A stretch of DNA of 32,837 bases from Tabrizicola caldifontis (lineage in GTDB: Bacteria > Pseudomonadota > Alphaproteobacteria > Rhodobacterales > Rhodobacteraceae). Positions 22,459 through 31,255 of this stretch are shown here, piece after piece. The translations under genes were made by a program, and so were the position numbers. Every line of letters begins with the position of its first letter. Positions within the stretch are counted from its first letter, which is position 1. The stretch is from contig NZ_SIJH01000021.1 of the NCBI RefSeq assembly GCF_004762095.1, positions 1 to 32,837 of the forward strand, read 5' to 3'. The notes below the pieces were generated by a model. That model was not told the DNA's origin, did not search any database, and saw only the letters and a program-made list of their open reading frames with translations.

Positions 22459-23558
22459 TGGCGCTGGAGGTGATGGCGCGGGCCACGACACCGATCCCGC
22501 TTGATGTGGCCTTTCGCGTCGAACCGGGCGAATTGCTGGCGCTGGTCGGCCATTCCGGATCAGGCAAGACGACGTTGTTGCGCACCATCGCCGGGCTTTG
22601 GCGGCCCGAGGGTGCGCGGGTCACGGTCGATGGCACGACCTGGCTGGATACGGTCGCGCGCGTCGATCTGCCCACGCATCGCCGCCGCGTCGGGATCGTG
22701 TTCCAGAACTACGCGCTGTTTCCGCATATGACCGCAGCGCAGAACGTGATGGCCGCGATGGACACGGCGGATGAGGCCGAGGCCGAACGCATCCTCGATC
22801 TGGTCAACCTGCACGGACTGGCCGACCGCAAGCCCGCGCAGCTGTCGGGTGGCCAGCAGCAGCGGGTGGCGGTGGCGCGCGCGCTCGCCCGCAAACCCCA
22901 GGCGCTGTTGCTGGACGAGCCCTTCTCGGCGGTGGACCGCGCCACGCGCGAGCGGCTCTACGCCGAGATCATTGAGTTGCGCCGCTTCCTCGCCATGCCG
23001 GTGGTGCTGGTGACCCATGACATGAACGAGGCGCAGCTTCTGGCCGACCGGATGGTGGTCATCGAACAGGGCCGCGTCGTGCGTGAGGGCACGACCGCGC
23101 AGGTCATGGCCGACCCGGAGGCGCTGCGCGCCATGGGGATCCGCGAGGTGGCGGTGATGCTGCCCGCCGTCATCGCCGAGCACGGAACCGATGGGTTGAC
23201 CCGTCTGGAGGCGGAGGCGGGACCACTGTTTCTGCCCGCAGTCGAGGGCGCGCCCGGAACGCATGTTCGAGTGCGGATCATGGCGCATGAGGTGATCCTG
23301 TCGCGCGCCCGGCCCGAAGGGCTGTCGGCGCAGAACATCCTCAAGGGCCAGGTGACGGAGCTCGTAACGGGCAAGGGACCGGCCGTGACTGTGCACGTCA
23401 TGGTGGGCGACCACGAGATACTCGCGCGCATCACCCGACGCGCCGCCGAGCAGATGGCGCTCAGGCCGGGCGACCCCGTCCACGTCATCCTGAAATCCAT
23501 GTCGGTGGCCCGGGACCATGTCGCCCGCGCCCCCTCTGCGGCCCGGGCTGCCGAATGA
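22458..23558 (+). CDS. modC: Molybdate ABC transporter ATP-binding protein
   Basis: The 366-residue protein carries Walker A (GHSGSGKTT), the Q loop (VFQNYALFPHMT), the ABC signature (LSGGQQQRVAVARAL), Walker B (ALLLDEPFSAVD) and the switch histidine (LVTHD). The C-terminal part (about 285-355) contains a TOBE/Mop domain with KGQVTELVTGKGPAVTVHVMVGDHEILARIT, which binds molybdate and can inhibit transport when internal molybdate is high. It powers ModB. The gene's stop overlaps the start of the TSUP permease (ATGA), so a fourth protein is translated with this operon. Confidence 0.9.
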   Translation: MALEVMARATTPIPLDVAFRVEPGELLALVGHSGSGKTTLLRTIAGLWRPEGARVTVDGTTWLDTVARVDLPTHRRRVGIVFQNYALFPHMTAAQNVMAAMDTADEAEAERILDLVNLHGLADRKPAQLSGGQQQRVAVARALARKPQALLLDEPFSAVDRATRERLYAEIIELRRFLAMPVVLVTHDMNEAQLLADRMVVIEQGRVVREGTTAQVMADPEALRAMGIREVAVMLPAVIAEHGTDGLTRLEAEAGPLFLPAVEGAPGTHVRVRIMAHEVILSRARPEGLSAQNILKGQVTELVTGKGPAVTVHVMVGDHEILARITRRAAEQMALRPGDPVHVILKSMSVARDHVARAPSAARAAE

Positions 23559-24373
23559 ACCGCCCTGTACGCCCTGCGATGTCCTTTGGGATCGGCGCCG
23601 CCGTCGGCACCGCCGGGGGACTGATCGGCCTCGGCGGTGCTGAATTCCGGCTGCCTGCTCTCATCGGGTTCCTGCGCTTTTCCGCGCGCGAAGCTGTGGC
23701 GATCAACCTCGTGGCCAGTTTCATCGTGCTTGCTGCGGCCTTTCCGTTTCGGGTATCAGCCGTTCCGATAATGGAGATCCTGCCGCACCTGCCCGCTGTG
23801 CTGGGAATGCTCGCAGGGTCCATGTCCGCCGCATGGGTCGGCGCAGGCTGGTTGCGCAAGACATCCGACCGGTTGCTTGGTCGTCTGATCCTGATCCTGC
23901 TCGTCGTCCTCGGCCTGATGTTGATCGCAGAGGGGCTGTTCGTGGCCGAGCCCTATCGGCTTGTTGGGGAGGGGCTGGTCGTCACGGTCCTCGTGGCCGC
24001 TGCCTGCGGGGTGGTGATCGGCCTCGTGTCCTCGCTCCTCGGCGTGGCGGGGGGCGAATTGATCATCCCCGTCTTCATCCTGCTGTTCGGCGTTGATGTG
24101 AAGCTGGCAGGTTCGATGTCGATGCTGGTGGGCATGCCCACCATCGCCGTGGGCCTGTTGAGGCATTTCGGGGCGGGCTCGGTCCTGCGCGAAAGGCCAG
24201 TGTGGTGGCAGATCATCCTGCCGCTCGGGGCGGGTTCGGTCGTCGGCGCCATTCTCGGCGCGCTGGCGCTTGGACTTGTCCCGTCGCAGGCGCTCAAGAT
24301 CGGACTGGGTTTCATCCTGATCTGGTCGGCTTGGGGCGTGTTCCGGCACCTCGAAGAGCGCCGACTAGCTTGA
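23555..24373 (+). CDS. TSUP (TauE/SafE) family permease coupled to the molybdate operon
   Basis: The 272-residue protein has about eight hydrophobic segments. Both halves carry the family's Gly-rich motif: GTAGGLIGLGGAEFRLPALIGFL near the N-terminus and GLVSSLLGVAGGELIIPVFILLFGVDVKLAGSMSMLVGMPT in the middle. TSUP proteins move sulfite, sulfonates or other small anions. Its ATG lies within the modC stop codon, so it is probably co-regulated with molybdate uptake. It could export sulfur oxyanions that compete with molybdate or handle another anion linked to a molybdoenzyme. The substrate is unknown. It is the last gene before a 118-bp gap to the convergent VIT-type gene. Confidence 0.8.
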   Translation: MNRPVRPAMSFGIGAAVGTAGGLIGLGGAEFRLPALIGFLRFSAREAVAINLVASFIVLAAAFPFRVSAVPIMEILPHLPAVLGMLAGSMSAAWVGAGWLRKTSDRLLGRLILILLVVLGLMLIAEGLFVAEPYRLVGEGLVVTVLVAAACGVVIGLVSSLLGVAGGELIIPVFILLFGVDVKLAGSMSMLVGMPTIAVGLLRHFGAGSVLRERPVWWQIILPLGAGSVVGAILGALALGLVPSQALKIGLGFILIWSAWGVFRHLEERRLA

Positions 24374-24491
24374 ACCGACTGAATTTTTGTGGGCGGTCCG
24401 AGGAATTCGCACACTGCGCAAATCATGACTTTCTCCACGTCAACATGGCACAAAACGAAGCTGCCGGTCAGTCAGTTAACTTCCCTTCTGC

Positions 24492-25193
24492 TCACAGTGC
24501 GGTGCCGACAAGCGCCCCGATACCTGCGGTCAGCGCCATCGCGAGTGCACCCCAGAACGTTACGCGCAGGGTTGCGCGCCAGACCGGCGCGCCTCCGGCA
24601 GACGCACCAACAGCCCCCAGCAAGGCAAGAAACAGCAGCGAGGCGATGGTGACCGTCCAGACCAACAGATCGGCGGGCGAGACCAGGACCATCGTCAGCG
24701 GCATTGCGGCGCCAATGGCAAAGGTGAGCGCCGATGTCAGCGCCGCTTGAACCGGCCGCGCCGTCGTCACTTCGGAAATACCCAGCTCATCGCGCAGGTG
24801 CGCGCCGAGCGCGTCGTGTTCCATCATCTGGGCTGAAACCTGCCGGGCAAGCTCCGGCTCGACCCCGCGCGCAACGTATATCTGGGTCAGTTCATCAAGC
24901 TCCGCCTCGGGCTGGCCGACCAGTTCCGAGCGCTCTCTTTCGAGGTCGGCAGTCTCGGTATCGGATTGGGAGCTGACCGAGACATATTCCCCTGCCGCCA
25001 TCGACATGGCGCCAGCGACCAGCCCGGCGATCCCCGCAACCAACACTTCCGACGTTGCGGCAGAGGCCGCCGCGACCCCGACGATCAGGCTCGCCGTGGA
25101 TACGATGCCGTCATTGGCGCCCAGCACGGCTGCGCGCAACCAGCCGATACGCGAAACAAGATGGGCTTCGGCGTGAAGGGTTACCGCGCGCAT
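24492..25193 (-). CDS. VIT1/CCC1 family Fe/Mn transporter
   Basis: The 233-residue protein has the family N-terminal pattern WLRAAVLGANDGIVSTASLIVGVAAA, then AGAMSMAAGEYVSVSSQSDTE. A charged cytoplasmic region (RERSELVGQPEAELDELTQIYVARGVEPELARQV...DALGAHLRDELG) follows, corresponding to the metal-binding domain rich in Glu and Asp. Three more hydrophobic segments end the protein. Homologues move Fe(II) or Mn(II) into vacuoles or out of bacterial cells. GAAGG six bases before the ATG is its ribosome-binding site. It lies 93 bases after the CDF gene on the same strand and may be the last gene of the arsenic/metal operon or have its own promoter. Confidence 0.85.
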   Translation of the reverse strand: MRAVTLHAEAHLVSRIGWLRAAVLGANDGIVSTASLIVGVAAASAATSEVLVAGIAGLVAGAMSMAAGEYVSVSSQSDTETADLERERSELVGQPEAELDELTQIYVARGVEPELARQVSAQMMEHDALGAHLRDELGISEVTTARPVQAALTSALTFAIGAAMPLTMVLVSPADLLVWTVTIASLLFLALLGAVGASAGGAPVWRATLRVTFWGALAMALTAGIGALVGTAL

Positions 25194-25286
25194 CGCTGCA
25201 ACCTTCGGTCAGAATATGACGGGCTCATGCCCCTATTCCTTTGCGATTCCGGAGCGGATCGCTCCCCGATTGAATTGCTTGAGGGG

Positions 25287-26180
25287 TCATGTCGCCAGGC
25301 ACACGGCCGCCCGTTCGCAGAGCGCCCTTTCCAACTGCAGCGTCACGTGGCCGATGCCGAAGTCATGCTCCAACTCGTCCGTGACCTGTTCGATGAAAGC
25401 GTCGGCGTCGGCGCCCTGCCAGACCACATGCGCCGCCAGAGCCGTGCGCGTTGTCGACAGGGCCCAGATGTGCAGATCGTGCACATTGCTGACGCCTGGC
25501 AGGTCGCCGATCCAGTCGGCCACTGCTTGCCGATCAATGCCCTCCGGCACTCCGTCCAGCCCCAGTCGGAGCGATGCGCGCATCAGGCCCCACGCCGTCC
25601 AGGCGATCAGCAGGCTAACCGCTATGGCGACCGCCGGGTCCAGCCAGTGCCAGCCGGTAAGCATGATTCCGGCCGCGGCAATGACGACCGCGCATGAGAC
25701 GGCCGCATCGGCGGCCATGTGGAGATAGGCGCCCTTGGCGTTCAGGTCGTCCTTTTGCGACTCGATGAACAACAGCGCCGATCCTGTGTTCACCCCGATC
25801 CCCACCATCGCGACCAGCAGGATCGTCAGCCCCGGCACCTCGACCACGGTCTGGAACCTTTGCGCGGCCTCCCACACCACCACGACGACTCCGATCAGGA
25901 TCGCAACCGCGTTCAGCATCGCGGCGAGGATCGTCGCACGGCCATAGCCGAACGTGTAGGTGGCGCTGCCCACACGCTTGGCCAGCACCGCCGCCCCCCA
26001 GGCGATCAGCAGACCCGCCACGTCGGTCAGATTGTGCGCAGCATCCGCCAAAAGCGCGAGCGAGCCTGTCAGGAACCCGAACGTCGCCTCGACGATCACA
26101 TAGGCCGTGTTCAGCCCCACCGCCCAGCGAAACGCCGGGCCAAGGTCGGTTGGTGGGGTATGCGTGTGGTCGTGGGCCAA
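25287..26180 (-). CDS. Cation diffusion facilitator (CzcD/ZitB-like) metal exporter
   Basis: The 297-residue protein starts at TTG (AAAGG six bases upstream), three bases after the OsmC gene. A His-rich start (AHDHTHT) precedes six transmembrane helices. The transport-site motifs are ALLADAAHNLTDVAG in helix 2 (HxxxD) and HMAADAAVSC in helix 5 (HxxxD). The C-terminal cytoplasmic domain has VHDLHIWALSTTRTALAAHVV and ends FGIGHVTLQLER, both typical of the CzcD/ZitB branch. It exports Zn(II), Co(II) or Cd(II) by proton exchange. Its place at the end of the arsenic operon suggests it adds divalent metal tolerance to the same regulon. Confidence 0.85.
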   Translation of the reverse strand: MAHDHTHTPPTDLGPAFRWAVGLNTAYVIVEATFGFLTGSLALLADAAHNLTDVAGLLIAWGAAVLAKRVGSATYTFGYGRATILAAMLNAVAILIGVVVVVWEAAQRFQTVVEVPGLTILLVAMVGIGVNTGSALLFIESQKDDLNAKGAYLHMAADAAVSCAVVIAAAGIMLTGWHWLDPAVAIAVSLLIAWTAWGLMRASLRLGLDGVPEGIDRQAVADWIGDLPGVSNVHDLHIWALSTTRTALAAHVVWQGADADAFIEQVTDELEHDFGIGHVTLQLERALCERAAVCLAT

Positions 26181-26182
26181 TG

Positions 26183-26587
26183 TCAGCCTTTCCGCCGGAT
26201 CGTGCCGGAAAGCTCCGTCGCACCCGCCAATGTGTTGAAGATCGTGCCATATTTCTGAAGGTTGCGGTGCAGCAGGTCGAGCCGCGCATCGGATTCGTCG
26301 GTGTCCACGACGATGTCGTAGGTTATGCGGACCATCTTTGGCGGGCTGTCCTGCCGTATGCCATGCAGGCTGACCTCGATGCCGCGCAGATCGAAGATCA
26401 GCACCGGGGTGACCCGTTCAGCGCTTTTCAGGATGCAGGCGGCAAGGCTGGCCAGCAACATCTCGGCCGGATTGAATGCATCGGCTCGGCCCGCCATGTC
26501 GGTATCAAGGACGATCCGCGCCTCCTTCGTGGTGGCCTCGGAGCCGTGACTGTCGATGCGGCGGGCAGAGACGTGGTATTCCAGCAT
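26183..26587 (-). CDS. OsmC-like protein lacking the second cysteine
   Basis: The 134-residue protein has the OsmC/YhfA pattern: ADAFNPAEMLLASLAACILKSAERV with the first active-site cysteine, and a C-terminal HRNLQKYGTIFNTLAGATELSGTIRR. In Ohr/OsmC peroxidases a second cysteine lies in the region equivalent to KYGTIFNTL; none is present here or elsewhere in the protein. A thiol peroxidase role by the standard two-cysteine mechanism is therefore doubtful, and the single Cys may serve binding or a one-Cys reaction. AAAGGA precedes the ATG. It starts 11 bases after the arsC-VOC gene and ends two bases before the CDF start. Confidence 0.75.
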   Translation of the reverse strand: MLEYHVSARRIDSHGSEATTKEARIVLDTDMAGRADAFNPAEMLLASLAACILKSAERVTPVLIFDLRGIEVSLHGIRQDSPPKMVRITYDIVVDTDESDARLDLLHRNLQKYGTIFNTLAGATELSGTIRRKG

Positions 26588-26598
26588 GATCCGTCCTT

Positions 26599-27444
26599 TC
26601 AGGCCGAAGTCTCGGTGCCGGGAACCAGGAATTCCGGCGCCTGACCCTCGGGCATCGCCGCCAGTTCCTCTGCCGTCAGTCGGGCATAGACCTCGACCAG
26701 CGTGCCGTCAGGGTCGGTCAGCCACAACTCGTGCAGCGGCGTGCCCTTCCAGGTCGTCCGCGGAGGCTTTTCGACATGCCCGCCCACGGCGACAGCGCGG
26801 TGATAGGCGTCGATCACCGCCGCGCGGTCGGGCAGCGCGATCCCGAGGTGATAGAGCGTGTCGTGATGCAGATCCTCGCCGTCGGCGACCATGATCACGA
26901 AGTTGAGGTTCAGGTCGGGGCGGATGAAGGTCGCATAGCGGTGCGTCCATTCCTTGGGCCAGGTGTTCAGGAGCCAAGCGTAGAACCGTGTGCTGGCACC
27001 GAGATCGCGCACTCGAAGGCTGGCGTGAAACTCGGTCCCGGTCGGTCCTTCAGGCACATCGATCAGTCCCGCCAGAACCTCGATCCTCGCCTTGATCTGA
27101 TCGCGTGCGGTGCGAAACGCAGCGATGTCGCCTGCTGCCGAGGGGTCGGTGATGGGCCAGTGCAGCCGCCTGACCGGGCCGGGGACGAAGGGGCAGACCT
27201 CTTCGGCGCAGAGCGTGACGATCAGGTCTGCCGTTTCTGGCGACACCTCCTCGAGCGGCTTTGACCGGTGACCCGAAATGTCGATGCCCGCCTCGGAGAG
27301 AGCCTCCACTGCCAGCGGGTTCACTCGCCCGGGGTTTGAGCCCGCGCTGGCGACCTCCACGGACGCAGGCAGCAATGCGCGGGCCAGCCCCTCGGCCATC
27401 TGGCTGCGGGCAGAATTGGCGACGCAGAGAAACAGGATACGCAT
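26599..27444 (-). CDS. arsC: Arsenate reductase (LMW phosphatase type) fused to a VOC/glyoxalase domain
   Basis: The 281-residue protein joins two domains. Residues 1-128 are an ArsC of the low molecular weight phosphatase fold. C7-x5-R13 (CVANSAR) is the nucleophile loop, C79 and C84 (LCAEEVC) are the likely resolving cysteines, and D100-P101 (TDP) provides the acid. Residues 135-258 are a VOC domain: [30 protein letters not shown] and [16 protein letters not shown] possible metal triad is H140, H199 and E251. VOC members in arsenic operons include ArsI, which cleaves methylarsenite, but ArsI has a vicinal cysteine pair and this domain has no cysteine. The ArsC part probably reduces arsenate to arsenite; the VOC substrate is open. 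It starts four bases after the stress protein stop. Confidence 0.85.
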   Translation of the reverse strand: MRILFLCVANSARSQMAEGLARALLPASVEVASAGSNPGRVNPLAVEALSEAGIDISGHRSKPLEEVSPETADLIVTLCAEEVCPFVPGPVRRLHWPITDPSAAGDIAAFRTARDQIKARIEVLAGLIDVPEGPTGTEFHASLRVRDLGASTRFYAWLLNTWPKEWTHRYATFIRPDLNLNFVIMVADGEDLHHDTLYHLGIALPDRAAVIDAYHRAVAVGGHVEKPPRTTWKGTPLHELWLTDPDGTLVEVYARLTAEELAAMPEGQAPEFLVPGTETSA

Positions 27445-27448
27445 GGGG

Positions 27449-28312
27449 TCAGACCTCGTTGTTCTGAAGCGGCACCATCAGCACAGGGCGGCGGGCGATC
27501 TCGCAAAGATTGGCTGCCGTGGAGCCGATGGTGATGCTGTCCACCCAGCCTTGGCCGTGCTTGCCGACGACGATGAGATCGGCATCGCGAGCGGCGGCTG
27601 CGCGGGCGATTTCCTCGAACGGTTTGCCCGTCGCCAACTGGACCTCGGACTTGCCACCGGCGGCGGCGACCTCATGGGCGATGTCGTCGAGTGCGGCACG
27701 CGCCATCACCGGCCAGCGCGGGTAGCGGGCCTGCTCGTCAGAACTGACGACATGGACCAGTTCGACGACGCCCGCATGAGGGGCGAGCCTGGCAGCCACG
27801 GCTTCGGCGGCATGGGCTTGTGGCGAGAAATCCGTTGCCAGCAGAAACCGCCGCAAGCCCCCATGACAGGTGCGCTCGCAGGCCGCATCGCCATCCGTGC
27901 CCGTGGCCTCGATCCATTCCAACCGCACCGGGAGGGTGCTGAGCCGGATCACCTCGCGCGCGACAGAGCCGAGGAACAGGCCGCGGATCATGTTCTGCCC
28001 GCGCGATCCGATCACGATCAGGTCGGCGCCATGCTCACTGGCTGCGGAGAGGATGTCCTTCGCCACTTCACCTGCGGCGCGTATGTCGACATCGACCTCG
28101 AGTCCTGCCTCGCGCATCGGCGCGGCCCGATCCCGCAGCCAATCCTCCAGCGCATCCTTGTTCCCGTAGGAAGCCCCCTGGCCGTAGCCGACTTTCACGA
28201 CATGGGTCAGGATCACACGGGCGATGCCCATCTCGCGCAAGTCCGCCAGGCAGTCGAGCAGAGGGCCTTGGGCGGCGGAGTAATCGAGAGAAATCAGAGC
28301 TGTGCGAAACAT
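27449..28312 (-). CDS. Tandem universal stress protein
   Basis: The 287-residue protein contains two UspA domains. The first (1-140) ends with [33 protein letters not shown], the G-2x-G-9x-G(S) ATP-binding pattern. The second (about 150-287) ends with [37 protein letters not shown], the same pattern. It starts in the acr3 stop (TGATG), so it is coupled to the arsenite exporter. Usp genes occur in arsenic islands of Rhodobacterales and may support survival during metalloid stress; the precise role is unknown. Confidence 0.85.
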   Translation of the reverse strand: MFRTALISLDYSAAQGPLLDCLADLREMGIARVILTHVVKVGYGQGASYGNKDALEDWLRDRAAPMREAGLEVDVDIRAAGEVAKDILSAASEHGADLIVIGSRGQNMIRGLFLGSVAREVIRLSTLPVRLEWIEATGTDGDAACERTCHGGLRRFLLATDFSPQAHAAEAVAARLAPHAGVVELVHVVSSDEQARYPRWPVMARAALDDIAHEVAAAGGKSEVQLATGKPFEEIARAAAARDADLIVVGKHGQGWVDSITIGSTAANLCEIARRPVLMVPLQNNEV

Positions 28313-29388
28313 CAGTTTTGCTCCTTTGTTCTGGGCGTGCGGATGGGGGTTTCCTCGGCCGGGAACCAGTGTCGGGTGCGGTTGGCAAACCAGACCAGCG
28401 ACAGCATCACCGGCACTTCGACCAGCACGCCCACCACTGTGACAAGGGCGGCGATGGAGTTGAGGCCGAACAGGCCGATGGCCACCGCCACGGCGAGTTC
28501 AAAGAAATTCGACGTCCCGATCATCGCGCAGGGGGCCGCGACGTTATGGGGTACGCGCCATGCTTTCGCGGCCCAGTAGGCAATGGCGAAGATGCCGTAT
28601 GACTGGATCAGCAGTGGGATCGCGATCATCACGATGACCAGTGGCTGCGACAGGATCACCGCGCCCTGAAAGCCGAACAGCAGAACGACCGTCGCCAGCA
28701 GGCCCACAACCGAGAACGGCTTCACCTTGGCTGTGAACGCGCCGACGGCGGCCTCGGCAGCAGCCGGATCCGCGGCGCCGCGCGTCATCAGCATCCGCGT
28801 CACGATGCCAGCCGCCAGCGGGATCACGATGTAGAGGCCAACCGACAGGATCAGCGTCGCCCAGGGCACCGTGATATCGGTGACGCCCAGCAGCAAGGCC
28901 ACGATCGGCGCATAGGCGAAGACCATGATCGCGTCGTTCAGCGACACCTGCGCCAGCGTATAGTTTGGATCGCCCTTGGTCAGTTGCGACCAGACAAAGA
29001 CCATCGCTGTACAGGGCGCGGCACCCAGCAGGATCAGACCCGCGATATACTGGCCCGATGTGCCGGGCTCGATGAAGGGGGCGAAGATCCAGTCGAAAAA
29101 CAGCACGCCGAGTGCTGCCATGGTGAAGGGCTTGATCAGCCAGTTCACCGCCAGCGTGATGATCAGACCCTTCGGCCGTTCATGGACCCGCGCAAGCGCC
29201 CGGAAATCCACCGCCACCATCATCGGATAGACCATCGCCCAGATCAGCGCGGCGACGACGAAGTTGACCGAGCCGTATTCCAGCGACGCAAGGAAGTTTA
29301 CCAGCCCCGGAGCGATCTGACCGAGGGCAAGACCGGCGATGATCGCCAGTGCGACCCAGATCGAAAGATAGCGTTCAAATGCAGACAT
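28312..29388 (-). CDS. acr3: Arsenite efflux transporter Acr3
   Basis: The 358-residue protein has ten hydrophobic segments and the Acr3 hallmark [24 protein letters not shown], with the essential cysteine at residue 126. NHAVAPC-like [24 protein letters not shown] and the start [25 protein letters not shown] are also diagnostic. Acr3 exports arsenite, alone by proton exchange or with the ArsA ATPase. The gene follows arsA after 22 bases and precedes the stress protein with a one-base overlap. It is a distinct gene from the Acr3-like permease at 3916 and belongs to the canonical branch. Confidence 0.92.
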   Translation of the reverse strand: MSAFERYLSIWVALAIIAGLALGQIAPGLVNFLASLEYGSVNFVVAALIWAMVYPMMVAVDFRALARVHERPKGLIITLAVNWLIKPFTMAALGVLFFDWIFAPFIEPGTSGQYIAGLILLGAAPCTAMVFVWSQLTKGDPNYTLAQVSLNDAIMVFAYAPIVALLLGVTDITVPWATLILSVGLYIVIPLAAGIVTRMLMTRGAADPAAAEAAVGAFTAKVKPFSVVGLLATVVLLFGFQGAVILSQPLVIVMIAIPLLIQSYGIFAIAYWAAKAWRVPHNVAAPCAMIGTSNFFELAVAVAIGLFGLNSIAALVTVVGVLVEVPVMLSLVWFANRTRHWFPAEETPIRTPRTKEQN

Positions 29389-29410
29389 GGGCGACGTCGT
29401 CCTCTAGGGT

Positions 29411-31162
29411 TCAGGCTATGGCGGGTGTGCGGCCGACCAGCGCGCGCAGGCGGTCCGCGCCAACCGGGTCTTCGGGCAGCATCGGCACCACGGCATGAAG
29501 TGCGGCAAGCCCACCGCGCACTTTGGCGATCTCAGGCGCTTCCGTGGCCGCGCGGGCCGCGAGGACCGGATGCGTGGTCGCCGTGGCGGCGAGACTTGCG
29601 TTGATGACCCAGCCGTAGGGCGTGATCCCGGCGCGTTTCAGATCCTCCTGAAGCCGGGCGGCTTCCAGAACCGGCGTCGTCTCGGGCAGGGTCACGATCA
29701 GGATCTTGGTCATCTCCGGGTTCTGCAGCCGCATCATCGGCGTCGTCATGTGGCTGGCCTGCTCCCCCGCGTGCCGCAGCACATCACGGTGGTAGGATCC
29801 TGTCGCATCCAGCAGCAACAGCGTGTGGCCGGTTGGCGCGGTATCCATCACCACGAACTTGCGCCCCGCCTCGCGGATCACCCGTGAGAACGCCTGAAAC
29901 ACGGCGATTTCCTCGGTGCACGGCGAGCGCAGGTCCTCTTCCAGCATCGCGCGGCCCTGTGCATCGAGGCTCGCGCCCTTGGACGCCAGGATGTGGTCGC
30001 GGTAGGTCTGCGTCTCGAGGGCGGGGTCGATGCGGCTGACGGTCAGGTGCGGCACGTCTCCGGCCAGCGTCTCGGTCAGATGCGCGGCGGGGTCGGTGGT
30101 GGTCAGCAGCACCTCATGCCCGCGCGCGGCGAGTTCGACGGCCACGGCGGCAGCGATGGTGGTCTTGCCGACGCCGCCCTTGCCCATGGTCATCACAAGT
30201 CCGCGGCCCCCGGCTTCGATCCCGTCGACCAACGCTGAGAGCGGCGGGAGATCGGTGTCGGTGACGCGCGGCGCGGCCTTTCCGAGTTCGACCGGTGCAT
30301 TCATCCGGCGCAGCGCGTCGAGACCTACAAGGTTCTCGGGCCGCAGCGCGAAGCGGCTTTGCGGCAGGGCTGCCAGGTGCGTGTCCATGCCATCCAGCGC
30401 CGCTTGGTCGCGCGCGATCAGGCTGGCGGCGAGCGCATCGCCCATGTCCTTGTCCGGCATCAGCCCGTTGATCGCCAGATGCTGGTTGCCGATGCCGATA
30501 TCCGCCAGCTCCCCACTGGTGCGCGCGGCCTCCGCCAGCGAACTGACGCGCGGACGTGCGACGAGGATCAGCCGCGTGCGGGCCGCATCGGACAGGCTGT
30601 CCACGGCCGCCGCATAGCGCGCGCGTTGCTTCTCCAGCCCAGCAAGGGGACCGAGACAGGACGCATCGCCCCCGGTTTCCAGAAACCCGCTCCAGGCGCC
30701 GGGCAGTTTCAGCATCCGGATCGTGTGGCCGGTCGGGGCCGTGTCGAAGATGATGTGATCGTAGGCACTGGTCACGGCATCGTCGGTCAGAAGTGCCGTG
30801 AACTCGTCGAAGGCGGCGATCTCGGTCGTGCAGGCGCCCGAAAGCTGCTCCTCGATGCCCTTCAGCGCCTTTTCGGGCAGCACCCCGCGCATCGGCCCGA
30901 CGATGCGGTCGCGATACTCGGCCGCTGCCGCCTCGGGGTCGATTTCCAGCGCGTCGAGCCCAGGCACGGCGGCAACCGGGGTGACATGGTTGCCGATCTC
31001 GATCCCGAACACCTGCCCGACATTCGAGGCCGGATCGGTCGAGACCAACAGAACCCGCTCCCCCGCATCGGCTAGGCCCACCGCCGTGGCGCAGGCCAGC
31101 GAGGTCTTGCCCACGCCGCCCTTGCCGGTGAGAAAGACGAATTTGGGCAGATTGTTGAACAT
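29411..31162 (-). CDS. arsA: Arsenite-activated ATPase ArsA
   Basis: The 583-residue protein has two homologous halves. Each has a P-loop: GKGGVGKTS at residues 13-21 and GKGGVGKTT at 327-335. Each also has a DTAPTGHT signal-transduction motif (near 140 and in the second half). The three cysteines that bind arsenite in E. coli ArsA (113, 172, 422) correspond to C111 (GACTTEIAAF), C169 (ASCLGPLAG) and C415 (SPCTEEIAVF), all present. It couples ATP hydrolysis to export through Acr3 and accepts arsenite from ArsD. AAAGGAG precedes the ATG. It follows arsD after a gap of 93 bases. Confidence 0.93.
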   Translation of the reverse strand: MFNNLPKFVFLTGKGGVGKTSLACATAVGLADAGERVLLVSTDPASNVGQVFGIEIGNHVTPVAAVPGLDALEIDPEAAAAEYRDRIVGPMRGVLPEKALKGIEEQLSGACTTEIAAFDEFTALLTDDAVTSAYDHIIFDTAPTGHTIRMLKLPGAWSGFLETGGDASCLGPLAGLEKQRARYAAAVDSLSDAARTRLILVARPRVSSLAEAARTSGELADIGIGNQHLAINGLMPDKDMGDALAASLIARDQAALDGMDTHLAALPQSRFALRPENLVGLDALRRMNAPVELGKAAPRVTDTDLPPLSALVDGIEAGGRGLVMTMGKGGVGKTTIAAAVAVELAARGHEVLLTTTDPAAHLTETLAGDVPHLTVSRIDPALETQTYRDHILASKGASLDAQGRAMLEEDLRSPCTEEIAVFQAFSRVIREAGRKFVVMDTAPTGHTLLLLDATGSYHRDVLRHAGEQASHMTTPMMRLQNPEMTKILIVTLPETTPVLEAARLQEDLKRAGITPYGWVINASLAATATTHPVLAARAATEAPEIAKVRGGLAALHAVVPMLPEDPVGADRLRALVGRTPAIA

Positions 31163-31255
31163 GACTTCTCCTTTCGCCGCCCCGAACGAGCGGTCGTCAT
31201 CTGTCGCACGGGCTTTGCCGGCGTAAATTGCTTCAGGTCAGACGTTGGCGCCGCG

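Noticed and set aside
25251-25265. GGAGCG-GAT-CGCTCC hairpin between the CDF and VIT genes
   Set aside because: The stem is short and no T run follows on either strand, so it does not support a terminator.
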